Shown: positions 1 through 13,514, counted from the stretch's first letter. The stretch is 64,000 nucleotides of DNA from Ipomoea triloba (GCF_003576645.1 NC_044930.1:5692711-5756710); one strand, 5' to 3'. Translations and numbers: made by a program. The notes: generated by a model not told the origin, from the letters alone.

Positions 1-77
<77 letters not shown>
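1..77. repeat. (TA)n microsatellite
   Basis: An uninterrupted TA dinucleotide tract opens the window; it may extend beyond the left edge. Confidence 0.98.
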
Positions 78-81
<4 letters not shown>

Positions 82-412
82 TAATTTGGATTAAAAATTA
101 AAGTAGATTAGGTTTGGCAGATCATGCGGCCGGCGATTAAGAATTCATTAATTATCACGGATGTCCACTGATTAAGGTCAATGGGAGGCTGCGATTGAAA
201 TAAAATCATTACTAAATGTTTGACTATAAACATTGAAGATAGCCTTAGCCATCGGAGGATAATTGTGACCATTACATTGAGTACCATTAAATGGTGGTTA
301 CCATTTTATGAGACACCAGTCACATCATACGGATCAAGGTCATCATCTCACCATTATTACTCGGTTATATAATAAAGATCCATGAATATCATACACACCA
401 TATCCAGCTTGT

Positions 413-563
413 TGAGCATAAATAATATATAAACATAAATGTGCAGTCCAACTATTAGCTTAACCTTTTAGTTGAGATGGAACACATACTTAAATTTAGT
501 ATCAGAATCATGCCAAAGGTCATGATCATGGGTTCGAGTCTCACTATGGTCCAATGTGCAGTC
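413..563 (+). mobile_element. TRIM retrotransposon fragment (LTR plus PBS)
   Basis: The segment begins TGAGCATAAATA and matches the 5' LTR of the complete TRIM at 41846-42103, including the shared stretch AGTCCAACTAT. It is followed near position 497 by a decayed initiator-Met primer-binding site (TAGTATCAGAATCATG against TGGTATCAGAGCCATG) and the same GGTTCGAGTC downstream sequence. No second LTR is evident, so this is a truncated copy in the opposite orientation to the complete one. Confidence 0.6.
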
Positions 564-1767
564 AGTTCACTATAAAAGGCCATGCCATTACAAAAATATT
601 CATAAGCCCGAGAGCTCTCTATATGTACATTACTCTGGATTTGACTTTGTAGCGCCAAAACAAACTTGTTTACACAAAAAAATTATCATCTTCGGAGTTT
701 ATTTTAGAAAAAAGTATCAAATAGAGCACTTAACTTATCGCTTCTGTGCAACTGAGTCATTGAATTTAAAAATTGTGTAATCAAATCATTAAACATGTAA
801 AATATGTACAATTGAGACATTATATTTTTTTAATTTTTCTCGATAGAATCTAATGATCATATTACTTACATGACATGTACCGTACTAAGAATCGTCATTT
901 CCACAGCCATACTAATTGGAATGAAAGATTGAAATACTTTCAACTTAAATTGCATTAAAAAATTATAAAAATGTCTCAATTGCACATATTTTACTTATTT
1001 GATGGTATGATTGCACACTTTTTATGTTTAGTGACGTGGCTCAATTGCATAAAAGTGATAAGCTCAATTAATTATTTGACACTTACCTTATTCCTTTATT
1101 TTATTAATTCATAAACTAATTTTTGCATTTTATGTCGAGTATTTCCTAATAAAACGAACACTTACAAAGTGCACTAAGAAGTAAGAAGATCATGTGTAAT
1201 GAGACCGACTGAGACGGTACGAAATTCATACCCACATATTCGATCACTTCTTAACTTATAAGCTTGAATAAAATGTTAATTAAATTTGAATGTCAACCTA
1301 ACGATTATGCAAATCCAATTCATCATTTGACTTTGGTGATTAGGATTTTTCTTATACCTAACATTTTACCATTCTAAAACAAATCAACAAATGTTTGTAT
1401 AGTAATATACGAATATTTAAATAACACTTAGCCACGAATATTTGGCATGACAACTAAGGCCAACCATTGGTCTAGTCTAATTTGGTGAAGGCTAAAAATA
1501 TTAATAAAAACAAGATCAAACGGTAGGCACGCACTAGAGCCCAAAAGAAAAGAAAATAATAAATAAACTTAGTAAATAAAGTAGAAAATATTCCAATTGA
1601 GAAGAGAAAGATTCACAAAATTGAGAGGATGTTTGAAAATTCGAAAAGGCGGAAAATAACTTTCAGGAAGTCATTTTTCATGTTTTTTCTATGCTTGTGT
1701 GTTTAAGAAAAATAAAATCAAAGAATATTAATTCTAGCCACCACACCACCATCACGACCATTTATTG

Positions 1768-1774
<7 letters not shown>

Positions 1775-1817
<43 letters not shown>

Positions 1818-1818
1818 T
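1775..1818. repeat. (TTA)n microsatellite
   Basis: About 14 TTA units in a row. Confidence 0.95.
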
Positions 1819-2693
1819 TATAACAAATAATATGTTCATTTTATAGAAAATGAACCATGCAAAAAACACATAACTTTTTAAATTTCTGTCAAGCATAGAA
1901 GGATAGTTTTCTAACCTTTAACAAAGCATTAGAAAATTAAATGTTAATTAAATCATTTGAATCTGTTCGATTTGATATATAAGAGATATTTTTTGAAACA
2001 CTCATGATTCTTTTACAAGGTAGTATATGATATATACTTTCTCAAACATTTACAGCCCAAAAAATCTAAGCCCCTCGAACTTATGACCATCTATTTAGAA
2101 TAAGTATCCAGATGTCATCGCGGTAGTTGGAGATTAATATAATATAGTAATATAAAGACATAAATTTTTACAAATCGTTGTTCATCTTTTCAAATTCAAT
2201 AAAATTCTTACTTAAATATAGAATAATAAAATTATCTTTAATATTCTAAAAATTCAAATAACTCTGTCTACAGACTGTCAATCTAACAAATTATACTATA
2301 CTACGAACTATGCATAATATAAATATTCTTTCTTGATACTTTATATATTGTTATGCTATACTTTGTACTAAATTTAATTTGTATTCAAACCAATCACTCT
2401 AAACAATTAAGATTTTGCCTCTACATCAATTTATGTGAATTACCCGAGAATCTCACATAGGTAAAGGTAAATTTCTATCCTACTTGAGATTAGAGATGAC
2501 TACCTTAATATCGGGTCAATTTATATCTATTTCGTCTTGACCTTATTCTAACTTTAAGACCAATGATTTAAGTCAACTCCGCCTTTAGAGGAGATTGGAA
2601 CGAACTTATGGCCACCTCTGATCTACACTTAGGATGCACTGCTGTGTTGAAGTTTAGGAGCCTTAAGGAGTTGGTGATTTTCTTTGTTCAATT

Positions 2694-2800
2694 AGTAGAA
2701 GAGCAATCATGAAGTTAAGGGTTCAAATCTCACTTCAAACAAAATAATTCATTTTTGAACAGATTCTACATTGTAACAGAGTCATTATCACTGAGTTAAA
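2694..2800 (+). mobile_element. SINE-like relic
   Basis: A B-box-like GGGTTCAAATCTC is followed by a tail GAACAGATTCTACATTGTAA that also ends the SINEs at 7670-7818, 11437-11590 and 57230-57383. The 5' part with the A box is degraded. This is a weak, truncated copy. Confidence 0.4.
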
Positions 2801-2978
2801 GCTATTCCAACTGCTATAAGGCTTGCATGTTTCAAGCTTTCTGGTGATATTACACTACAAACACCAACTCACCATAGTTTTGCAAAGACTGGTATTAACA
2901 GCAATAACAGGCTGTGGGAATAAGTGTGAATCTTGAGAGGATTAAAACTTGAAAAATTACAACTTCTGCATAAGCCAA

Positions 2979-5477
2979 TCAGGGAAATGCAAGAACCTTA
3001 TGCATTTCTTCGCGCGCTTTGCACATGGCTTCCAATGGCTTAGCTTTGGGCATGGTTAGCCCTTTGCCCTCAGTCATATCAACCTGATCTTTGGTGACCC
3101 TCTCCCAGTCAAAACACTGTATTAGAGAAGCTAAGACCAGACCTATCATGCGTCGCGCAAGGCCAGCACCAGGGCACGACCTCCTCCCCATCCCGAAGGG
3201 CATTAGCATATGCGAAGACTCTACTTCTCTGCCTTCAAACCTCTCCGGCATGAACCTCATTGGATCGTCCCAAAGGCCGGGATCCCTATGGATAGCCCAA
3301 GCATTAACCAACAACATTGTGTCGCTAGGAATCTCATAGCCACCAACCTTGCAGGGTTGAGATGAATAATGTGGCAATAATAATGGTCCTGCTGGAAACA
3401 GGCGAAATGTTTCAGACATGATGCATTGAAGATAGGGTAATTCAGACAAATCTGGCTCATCAACCAAGCGCCCACAACCAACAACTCTGTCAAGCTCAGC
3501 TCTTGCCTTATTCATCACCTCAGGATGGTTGAGCAATGCTGACATCGCCCACTCCATCGTCACCACTGATGAATCTGTACCAGCAACAATCATGTTCTGC
3601 ACACAAAAGCCTTGTTAAAAACTAAAGAAAAGCTAATAATACCGCCCACTAGAATGGTAAGAATAAGGTAATACGGAGTATAATATAAGGGCAACCTGTT
3701 AAGTTGGTCAGATTATTGACTTGTAATTACAAGGTTACAACTTATTACAAGTTTGACTTCAGAGACAACTTATTGACCTTCCTGGTTTAAGTTCATCAGG
3801 TATGGGTAAACTAGGTTTGTTTACTTTTTTGTAGTTTTTTGTTGACTAAGGTCACAAAGCGGGATTTAATGCGCACTTTCGGACAATGACTACGAGTACA
3901 AGGGATCTTTAAATCAACAACTTAGCTGTTTGGTTAGATGTAATTGCAATTCAATTATAGCACAATTCTTTGGCCACCCAATTTAGTGTTTGGTTGGAGG
4001 TAATTTCAATTCCAACGAATTGCAATTCCTCCTTTGTTGAATTGTAACTCATACCTTCTGCAATTCAATGGGAATGGAAAGTGAAAAAAGAAGAAAAAGA
4101 TTTTTTTACCCTTGGTTATTATTAGTATTATACCACTTCTTTCCTTCTTATTGTCAATGACGATTTAGTCTCTATACAACTTCTTCTATTCTCATCCCCA
4201 ATAATTTTATCCCTGTTTTATTCCTATCTTATTCCTTTCCTACAGAATTACAAGTTTTTCTCCCTAATTTCTTTATTCCAACCAACCACCCTGTTAATTC
4301 AAATGAAATTTCTGGCCTCAGATTCTTCCGGTTAGGTATTTCCAGTTGTCTGTCAGTAGTGTCACGTTACTAATCTGTCACAGACCAACAAACCGAATAA
4401 TCAAAAGCTTTCGGAAGATTCAAACTTTAACCTAAAATTTCATAACCATGGGACACGGAAAATGCCTTAAAGATCCAAACTTTAACCTAGAATGGGTTAA
4501 GGATTCAAAGATTATGCTCTTAAAATCAGACTCTAGCATATGTGAGTTGAAAGCAGGGTAATTAATAGAAGATTAGAGTTAAAGATTCGTACAATGATAA
4601 GGCCTTTAATGGTGAGATCGGTGTAGAATAGCGGCTGCGATTCTTGCAGGGACAGTAAATGCCCAATCATCGTATTCGTCCTCTTTTCACGGCGGTGTTC
4701 ATCGATGAGCGATTGGTGGAAAGCGTCCATTCTGTCGCCCAGCGCCGCCAGCTTCTTCTTGAGGCCTCTGCAATCCAACCACCTCAGCAGCGGGAAGAAA
4801 TCCTCGGGATTGGAAGCTTCCCCGGTTTCCAGAATCTTGTTTATAAGCTTCGGAACATTCTTGGTTTCTTGGTTGTCGTTTTCCCCAAAATATCTCTTCC
4901 CGGCAATCATCCTCATGATTACATTGAATGCCGCTTGGAGTAATTTGGGTTTAAGCTCCACTCTGGCAAACGACGACGTTTTTGAACCTCGGTAGAGGCT
5001 CTGCAGAAGATGTTTGACTTCGTGTTGTCGGATGGAGTGGAAGGAGTTTATGCGGGCGGCGGAGAAGATTTCCTGGGCGCTGAGGCGGCGGAGGTGGCGC
5101 CACTCGTCGGAATAAGGGAGTCCCACCAAGGTGGTGTCGTTGTAGCCTATGTACTTCCCGGCGAGCGTGTGAGGCCGATTGGCGAAAACGGCGTCGTGGG
5201 TAGTGAAGCACTCCTCCGCCAGCGACGGCGATGAGACGACGACGACGAGGCGGCTACCCAGCCTGAGAGAGATGATTGGGCCGTGAATCTGGGAGAGGCG
5301 GTATAGAGTGCGGTGAAGCGGCGCCGGCGGCTTCAGGAGGTGGAGGTGGCCGATAATAGGAAAGGGTATCCCCGGAAACGGCGGAAGACGGCGATGCCGT
5401 GCTGATCGGACAATTTTAAGGAAGATAGATAGTGAAATTAGCAAAATCCCGGTTAGCACAGTGGTTTCCATATCCAT
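2979..5477 (-). CDS. cytochrome P450, CYP81-like
   Basis: A membrane-bound haem monooxygenase, probably in the endoplasmic reticulum. Exon 1 is 5477-4593 (295 codons) and exon 2 is 3596-2979, giving 500 aa, the usual plant P450 length. The donor is ATT|GTACGA, the acceptor TGCAG|AAC, and the intron is phase 0 just before the I-helix motif. Visible in order: N-terminal anchor (about residues 5-22), proline-rich hinge RRLPPFPG (29-36), I-helix AGTDSS (300-305), K-helix ETFR (357-360), PERF (412-415) and haem loop [10 protein letters not shown] (429-438) with the Cys ligand. I start at 5477 because MDMETT fits CYP81 proteins; a longer in-frame ATG at 5504 would add nine charged residues before the anchor. 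The single intron and I-helix context point to the CYP81 family (isoflavonoid, lignan, glucosinolate or herbicide hydroxylation in other plants). The substrate here is unknown. No frame damage is seen. Confidence 0.9.
3925..4293. mobile_element. MITE in the P450 intron (PIF/Harbinger-like)
   Basis: Ends with the GTTTGGTTAG / CCAACCAACCACCC inverted pair and is flanked by TTA on both sides (3922-3924 and 4294-4296), as expected for a PIF/Harbinger 3-bp target duplication. The inverted repeats are imperfect, so the boundaries are approximate. Confidence 0.5.
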
Positions 5478-5981
5478 TTTTTTTTCCTTCCCTGGAGCTA
5501 ACACAAGTTACACAACAGACTAACCTTAAATTAATATAAAATTGAACAATGTTGCCAGATCAATATAAAATTATGTTTCTGGCAATCGTCACGACACACA
5601 GCATGAAAAACATTGATACAAGTCAACTCAACTGAAAACCTATCCACCCATACAATAAAAATCATCTTTGATTTGAGAAAAAGTTAATAACTCTTCTAAT
5701 AGATAAGATTTATAAAAAAATTATAAAGAGTAAATTAATTTAGATTGTTTATACATAATCAGTTGGAATTAAAAATATTAATAGTCAGCTTATGAAATGA
5801 ACTTGCAATGGATTTTTTGAGGTCTGTCATATTGTTAAGGTTTGGACAAAGCCAATAATTTGGTCTACAAAAATTAGGAGCACAGAAATGGATTGGTTTG
5901 GCAGCATTTAAAACCACTTGTGTGTGCAAAACATAAGACTCAACGAAACATTAGCCATCATGATAGCAACCCAAGTAATTA
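5478..5981. other. P450 upstream region
   Basis: AT-rich sequence upstream of the P450 start and adjoining the GSTU relic. I see no gene or clear core promoter motif. Confidence 0.45.
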
Positions 5982-6211
5982 GGCTCTTGTTTGGCAGATC
6001 TTCTTCTATGTATTCATACTCGAGCAATATATGTTTATTATAAGAATGCAAGAAGCGAATTAGTTAATCAGCTGCACTGAAAACCAGTGAAGAAGCTAAG
6101 CTAGCAATTAAGCTAGAAACATATATGTCAGAAGTGAGAGTGTATGGGTTTTGGGTAAGCCGTTTTAGTTGCAGAGTGGAGATTGCTCTGAAACTGAAGG
6201 GGATAAAGTAG
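5982..6211. pseudogene. GSTU exon-1 relic split by a micro-inversion
   Basis: Two GSTU fragments lie in opposite orientations. On the minus strand, 6021-5982 encodes EYEYIEEDLPNKS, which is residues 28-40 of a GSTU. On the plus strand, 6125-6211 encodes an N-terminus beginning MSEVRVYGFW and ending [10 protein letters not shown], then a stop; this matches residues 1-28. Plus-strand sequence just before that ATG looks like a 5' UTR. Inverting about 6022-6211 would place both halves in order on the minus strand like every other gene of the array. Nothing after residue 40 survives, so it cannot make a GST. Confidence 0.75.
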
Positions 6212-6898
6212 GACCAACAGATAGTGACAATTATTTGGAGTGGTTAAGTTGATGACTTGCTGCCTACTTCAGAAATTTCCAGATGTTTAACCTCAAACTT
6301 AATTTATGACGATATACTTTTTTAATTTTTTGTGATGAGGAAAACTCACAGTCACCAATTGAGAGTATGTACTGGGTAAACCTTATCTTGTGACCTAACC
6401 AGCAATAAAGAACCACAAGACTGCGAGTTAAACTTCTAACCATGTTGTTAGTAAGTAGATCAATAACCTGACCAACATGGATGGCTGCCCAAGATGGATG
6501 GACTTTCTTAGTTATAATATCAACAAATGAGCAGATATATACATACATACAGTCAAACTATGGCCATATAAACCATCTGGCATCTGATCTGCGGTTAACT
6601 TTTTTTTTATAAATTTTAAGTCATTTTCCAAACATCAATCTAATCACTTCAACCTATATTAGTATATATGCTGCTTTTCTAGCTTTGATATGGAGACCGG
6701 CAACAAAAGCAGCAAAAAAAAAAAAGTAAAGAACATAAAATGAGTCTTATACTCTTATTGCACAGGTAACATATATAGTAGTATACGTACATAATATGTA
6801 TAACATGCGACATAAACACTATTACATTATTATGTTATTCCATAGTACATCGTTTTTATAACATATATATAATAACACAAAAGAGCATGTATGTGTAT

Positions 6899-8338
<1,440 letters not shown>

Positions 8339-8838
8339 TTATAGATGGTGCTTCGAGGTATGAGTGGGTGATGGGGAGTTTCTTAGCAGCGAAGATAATA
8401 CTAAGTACTAACCACTGGGTTTCTTTATTAATACTTCACTTAATTTATTCTATGTAACTTTGACTCAACAATTAGGAGTGACTGCCAAGAAACTTGCATG
8501 CAGATGAAAGTTTCAAATGCTTCGAAAGTTTCAGAACAAATTACATTTTTTCATTGAAATTATTAGAGTACATTTTTCCTTATAAATATTATTTATAAGT
8601 TTTAGTTACTTCTATAAGTGAAAATGTAATATTTTTAAATTAAAATGTAAAAGTATTACATTTTTTTTTCAAAAGTATTACACCCTCTCATATAAGTAAT
8701 AAATATTTTATTTTTTATTAATATTACATTTTCTAATACTCTATAAATATTACATTTTTTAGACCGTCTTACACAAAGTTTTGCTATTAATTATTATTAC
8801 AACACACCATTCAATTCGTTTATTTTACAATGTAATGG

Positions 8839-8839
<1 letters not shown>

Positions 8840-8875
<36 letters not shown>

Positions 8876-8876
8876 T
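8840..8876. repeat. (TTA)n microsatellite
   Basis: A TTA/ATT tract with one interruption. Confidence 0.9.
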
Positions 8877-9216
8877 AAATTTAGTTATAGAGTTTTAATG
8901 TCCATGTCAATCATGGGTCGAGGAAAGACATATGAACTTAAGTTTAATATAAAAAATGATTCGTGTAAAATAAACCTATGACTTCAGTGTAAAATGTCCA
9001 ATATACTTTGCATAGAGTGTTTGCCAAAGAATAATCAATGACAATATTTTTTTTTCTTTGCTCTCTATGTAGAACACTTCTGGCAACAACCAAAGAATTT
9101 TTCAACAATGGTTTTTGGTGAAGAACAAAGGAGGAAGGAAAAAAAAAAAAAAAAAAAACGAAACAAAAAACAAAACAAAACAAAACAAAAGAGCACTGAG
9201 AAACCAATGCTATAAT

Positions 9217-9825
9217 TAGGTGTGGGAATAGGCCAGGCCCCTTCATAGGGGCCTACAGCCTGGCCTACTTAGGGCCTAGTCTGGCCTAGCCTATTTAATA
9301 AAAAGGCCAGGCCTACGCTTAATTAGAAGCCTATTTAGTTAAATAGGCCTAGACATATATTTAAAAGCCTAGCCTACAAGCCCGCAGGCCCAACCTATTT
9401 ATATATATATTATAATATTTATATTTAATATTTAATTATTATATATTACATTTTATATCTAATATATTTTTATATATATACATTTTAATATTTATATAAA
9501 TGTATAACATTTATATACATTTTAATATATTTTTTACAGGTATACTTTAAAAGGCTTTAAAATGTAGTACTTAAATAGGTTCAAGGCCTATTTAAATAGG
9601 CTCAAAGCCTATTTAGGATCTATTTTGAAGCCTTTTTAAAGGCCTATATGTTAAATAGGCTTTTAAAAAGGCTTCAGGCCAGGCCAGGCCAACTGTAGGC
9701 TCAGGCTTGAGCCTAAAAAAAAGCCTACATACAGGCTCAGGCCTAGGCCCATGCTTTAGATTTTCATAGCAGGCTCAGGCCTAATTTTCTAAAGTCCGGC
9801 TCGGCCTAGCCTATTTTCACTCCTA
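9217..9825. mobile_element. non-autonomous hAT element, GGCCTA-rich
   Basis: Terminal inverted repeats TAGGTGTGGGAATAGGC (left) and the complement of TAGGAGTGAAAATAGGC (right) are bounded by an exact 8-bp target duplication GCTATAAT (9209-9216 and 9826-9833), diagnostic of the hAT superfamily. The 609-bp body has no coding capacity. It consists largely of subterminal AGGCCTA/TAGGCCT repeats on both arms around a short AT-rich core, a dense potential transposase-binding array. Confidence 0.85.
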
Positions 9826-9912
9826 GCTATAATTGAGTTTCTCGCATCGTTTTTACTGGATTCTTGCAGTTGCCAAAAAATTATTTTGACAATTGTGCTT
9901 AAAATTTTTAGT

Positions 9913-10386
9913 AATAAGGGTCAAATAGGTCATTTATTACACACCAAACTGCAATTAATTAGGTCATCAAATTAAAAAAAAAAAAATTACAATTGGTCGG
10001 TAAACAACACGCAGTCATGCAATTTAACAAAAAATGACTTGTTTACTTGATGTACCGGGATTTAAAAAATATTTTAAAATAAAATAATTAATTAAGCTTG
10101 GCCTTCGTCTCCGGCCAGCTTGGCCTTCGTCTCTTTGTCTCCTAGCCAGGGAGACGACCTTCGTCGCTGGCTGGCAATTCTTTTTTTTTTTAAATGTTTT
10201 AATTAATTATTTTATTTAAATTTATTTTAAAATATTATTTTTGAACTTACATATAAAACAAGTCATTTTAAATTAAATTGTATGAATTTGTGTAGTTCAG
10301 TAATTCCATTGCTTTGTTTTTAAGTTTGATCTGATGACCTAATTACAGTTTGATGTGTAGTTTTAGTAGACTATTTGACCCTTATT
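9913..10386. mobile_element. long-TIR foldback element (MULE-like)
   Basis: The left arm AATAAGGGTCAAATAG and right arm CTATTTGACCCTTATT are inverted. The similarity continues about 60 bp inward (ACACCAAACTGCAATTA / CTAATTACAGTTTGATG). The core contains GGCCTTCGTCTC repeats and no ORF. No clear target duplication was found, so the class is tentative. Confidence 0.6.
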
Positions 10387-10989
10387 TCAAGTTTTAAAAA
10401 CATTATGAGCATTGGTAATCAGAATGTTAAGGTTCCGATCCTTATGTGACCTAATTGTCCAACCATTGGAATAGTGGTTAGAAAATGGTCAAAGTTTTTG
10501 ACAGTAATTGAAATTAGCAAGAAGGATTTTAGCGGATCCATTAGTCAAAACGATTTGTTTCCAAGCGAAACCCCATCAATTTATGACAATTTTTTTTGTG
10601 GTAAAAAATATTTGATGGAATTACATCTATACCCTAACCAAACAAGATAATAAACCTATTATTAAGTGGGATAACTAGTGTCTAGAGCTCACCATTAGCC
10701 CACATTAGGTGAAACTTTTACACTGTGACTGTCATGACTTGACCATGTGTTCTTGCTCATAATTTATCCCCGAAAAACTAACTGAGTTGTTGGTGCAAAC
10801 ATCATTTTCCTTTTATTAATAATATAATCAAACATGCATTACAATAGAGATGGGACATAAACTTTCCCTTATTACAACAGAAATAAAACTATAACTCTTG
10901 CAAACTTTTCTATCTAGAAAGTGTTTCAACGTAACAATGCAAGGAGCTGAGATTCCTCCTTTGACTCACTCTGAAGCACTCGGCTCTGC
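10387..10989. other. 3' flank of GSTU-B
   Basis: Non-coding. From about 10810 it carries the 3'-UTR block found after every array member (TTTTATTAATAATA on the plus strand, i.e. an AATAAAA-type poly(A) signal on the minus strand). Nothing else is recognised. Confidence 0.6.
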
Positions 10990-11918
10990 TTACATGAATA
11001 CCTTGGTGTAGTAGGGCCTCAAGTACGCAACAAGTTCATCTCTAGAAGGTAAATTCTCCTTAATTACCTCGCAATTGAGCAAATCCTCCTTCCACCTACA
11101 TAAATGAGGGAATTTTTCTTTTGTCACGCCCAATTCCACCCCCATAATTTCTTCACGCATTCCAAGCCACAAGGCCACGTACATGCCGGTTATATCCGCA
11201 AGCCCAATCGTCTCCCCTCCCAAAAACTTCTTCTTCTTAAGTTCATTATCCAGAATTTTCAGAAGCTCACAAACTTCCTCTTTTCCCTTCTCCTGTTCCA
11301 AGCCTTTGGTAAATACTGCTTTCTCCGATGCAGGTACTATCTGCAACGTACCATAATATTGCATGCACGTCACAAAATTGAAAGGAGAAAATTTAAATCT
11401 TGAAACGAATCAAGTTGATATATAACGAGTAAGATTGTCAAGATCTTGTGGTCTAGTGGCACTCAGTTGCATTCCCAAGGAGTGGATTCGAGCCTCAGTG
11501 GAGGCGACGGTTGACCTTTTGTACTTCCAGTAGGTCGAGAAAGTAGCCATGAACAGATACTACATTATAACAGAGTCAGTGATACTAAAGAACGAGTAAG
11601 ATTAATTACCTTGTCGTCTATGAATTTTGCCCAGAAACGAGCCATGGCTCTCTCGTAGGGATGTTTGGGCAAAATGGGAGTGCCGGGAAAGGTGTCGTCG
11701 ATATATTCCAAAATGAGGAGAGACTCAGGGATAGGGTTTCCGTGGTGCAAAAGCACAGGGACTTTTTTGTGGATAGGGTTGGATTTGAGAAGCAAGGGGG
11801 CCTTGTTGAACAGATCTTGTTCTAAGAATTCATATTCAACTCCCTTGAGTTTAAGAGCAACCTCAACTCTTCTGCTAAAGGGGCTTCCCCACGACCCTAA
11901 AACCTTCACTTCTGCCAT
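10990..11918 (-). CDS. GSTU: tau-class glutathione S-transferase (GSTU-B)
   Basis: Exon 1 is 11918-11610 (103 codons, AAG|GTAATT donor) and exon 2 is 11340-10990 (TTGCAG|ATA acceptor, 116 codons plus stop), total 219 aa. Ser12, cis-Pro54 and Glu65-Ser66 are all present. It is one of the more diverged members: FNKAPLLL replaces [17 protein letters not shown] occupies the glutathione-binding loop, and the C-terminus ends YTKVFM rather than the AAS/AAT-rich tail of its neighbours. The region normally reading AGNFVALW is TGMYVALW, which lies in the H-site helix and could alter substrate choice. The 269-bp intron holds a SINE ending 6 bp beyond the right-hand duplication from the donor. The TATA box at 11962 is intact. 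Confidence 0.93.
11437..11590 (+). mobile_element. tRNA-derived SINE with perfect target duplication
   Basis: A 154-bp insertion in the GSTU-B intron, flanked by an exact 13-bp duplication AACGAGTAAGATT (11424-11436 and 11591-11603). It contains an A-box-like TGGTCTAGTGG and B box GGATTCGAGCC, then a tRNA-unrelated body ending CAGTGATACTAAAG. No ORF. This is the reference copy for the SINE family in this window. Confidence 0.88.
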
Positions 11919-11961
11919 TTCTAGACTCTAGCTATCTGGCTCAACTTTTACGGTGGCTTCG

Positions 11962-11972
11962 TTTATATAAGG
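11962..11972 (-). promoter_or_regulatory. TATA box of GSTU-B
   Basis: TTTATATAAGG on the plus strand (CCTTATATAAA on the minus strand), 44 bp upstream of the start codon. The motif is conserved across the array. Confidence 0.65.
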
Positions 11973-12175
11973 ATGAAGCGACATGGGATCAGGGCTAGCC
12001 GATGAATTTTCAATTCTTAGCAGCAAAGAACGTTACTTTCTTGACTAAAACTTCTGAAGAAAATTGTTTGAAGCTGACCTATTCAGTGATCTCATCATCA
12101 CCTTCTACAAATACAACTTGGCTACTATTGCTTCAGATTTTTAGCCAAGCTCAAGAAATTTGAAACTTGAGTCAC

Positions 12176-12178
<3 letters not shown>

Positions 12179-12207
<29 letters not shown>
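12179..12207. repeat. (AT)n microsatellite
   Basis: A pure AT dinucleotide tract between GSTU-B and GSTU-C. Downstream, 12360-12540 looks like a decayed MITE end (CCAACCAAACAACAAAATTTATC repeated as CCAATCAAACAACAAAATTTATC), without clear borders. Confidence 0.9.
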
Positions 12208-12210
<3 letters not shown>

Positions 12211-12711
12211 ACGGGTTCTGGTGCAAAGATGACTTTCGATGCGGTTGAGGCACCATAAGCATTAAAATTAGGCACCTTTAAGTATATAAACCACACGTCT
12301 TAAGGTACAAAACACACACCTAAGGTTTTAATATATAGTATAGATTAATACACAAGGGCATATAGGTCTTTATACTCATTATTCCCATACTCTTTTACCT
12401 CCAACCAAACAACAAAATTTATCTTCCGAGTAACTTCTTTTCCACCAATCAAACAACAAAATTTATCTGGTAAATGCTTTTCCACGAAATTTTACTTCCA
12501 CTTCCCATCAAATATTTTATGCGAATCAAACGAGCCCTAAGATTTTAACAAATAGAGAGCAAAGTCCATGACCTTCCCTCACTATTTTATTAATAATAAG
12601 CAAACAAGTGTTACAACAGAAATGAGACATAGACATAACTTTATTACAGCAGAAGTAAAACTAGAATAGTACTACTCCTCTTACAAACTTTTCAATTCAA
12701 AAAAAAATGCT

Positions 12712-13454
12712 TTACTCAGAAGCACTTGCAGCTGCGGGCTTGATTCTCTCACTGTAGTGCGCAACAAGTTTATCTCTAGGAGGAAAGGTCTCCTTGATTA
12801 CGTTGCAGTTTAGGAAATCCTGTTTCCACCGACAAAAATGAGGGAATTTTTCTTCCGTCACGCCCAGATTCACCTCCAAAACTTCTTCCAAAACTCCAAC
12901 CCATAAAGCAACGAAATTCCCGGCTATATCTGCAAGTCCGATCGTCTCCCCTCCCAAGAACTTCTTCTTCTTCAATTCATTATCCAGAACTTTCAGAAGC
13001 TCACCAACTTCCTCTTTTGCCTTCTCTTGCTCCTCGCCTTTGGTATATCTTACTTTCCTCGCTGCAGGCGAGAACTGCGATGCGCGACAAAGTAAATCAA
13101 TCGAAAAGCTAAATCTTGATCTGAAGCAGATCAAATGGACTATACCTTTTCGTCGAAGAATTTAGCCCAGAAACGAGCCAAGGCTCTCTCGTAAGGATCT
13201 TTGGGCAAAATGGGAGTCCCCGGAAAAGTGTCGTCGATATACTCGAGAATGACAAGAGACTCAGCGATTGGGTTTCCGTTGTGTAAGAGCACAGGGATTT
13301 GCTTGTGGACAGGGTTGGATTTGAGAAGCAAGGGGCTCTTGTTGGACAGATCTTCTTGTATGAATTCGTATTCAACGCCCTTGAGTTTGAGAGCAACCTC
13401 AACTCTTGCTGTAAAAGGGCTTTGCCAACTACCTAGGACCTTCACCTCTGCCAT
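12712..13454 (-). CDS. GSTU: tau-class glutathione S-transferase (GSTU-C)
   Basis: Exon 1 is 13454-13146 (103 codons, AAG|GTATAG donor) and exon 2 is 13074-12712 (CGCAG|TTC acceptor, 120 codons plus stop), total 223 aa. The 71-bp intron is the shortest of the array. Ser12 (QSPF), cis-Pro54 and Glu65-Ser66 are intact. The open frame continues upstream to 13577, but that part covers the TATA box and is not part of the protein. It groups with E and F by the C-domain start F(S/R/F)PA and by [21 protein letters not shown]. The C-terminus is alanine-rich (KPAAASASE). Confidence 0.94.
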
Positions 13455-13503
13455 CTCTGAATCAGTGTGTGTTTGTGGCTCTTTTTGTGGGTTATTGGCT
13501 TCA

Positions 13504-13514
13504 TTTATATAAGG
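13504..13514 (-). promoter_or_regulatory. TATA box of GSTU-C
   Basis: TTTATATAAGG (plus strand) 50 bp upstream of the GSTU-C start. It is followed upstream by the array-conserved GTGTGAACAAGGCTGGCC module. Confidence 0.65.

Larger units (their letters stand above)
78..2978. other. intergenic, AT-rich
   Basis: I see no credible gene here. Apart from the TRIM fragment, the TTA microsatellite and a SINE-like tail listed separately, it is unremarkable AT-rich DNA. The short open frames have no recognisable motifs. Confidence 0.6.
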
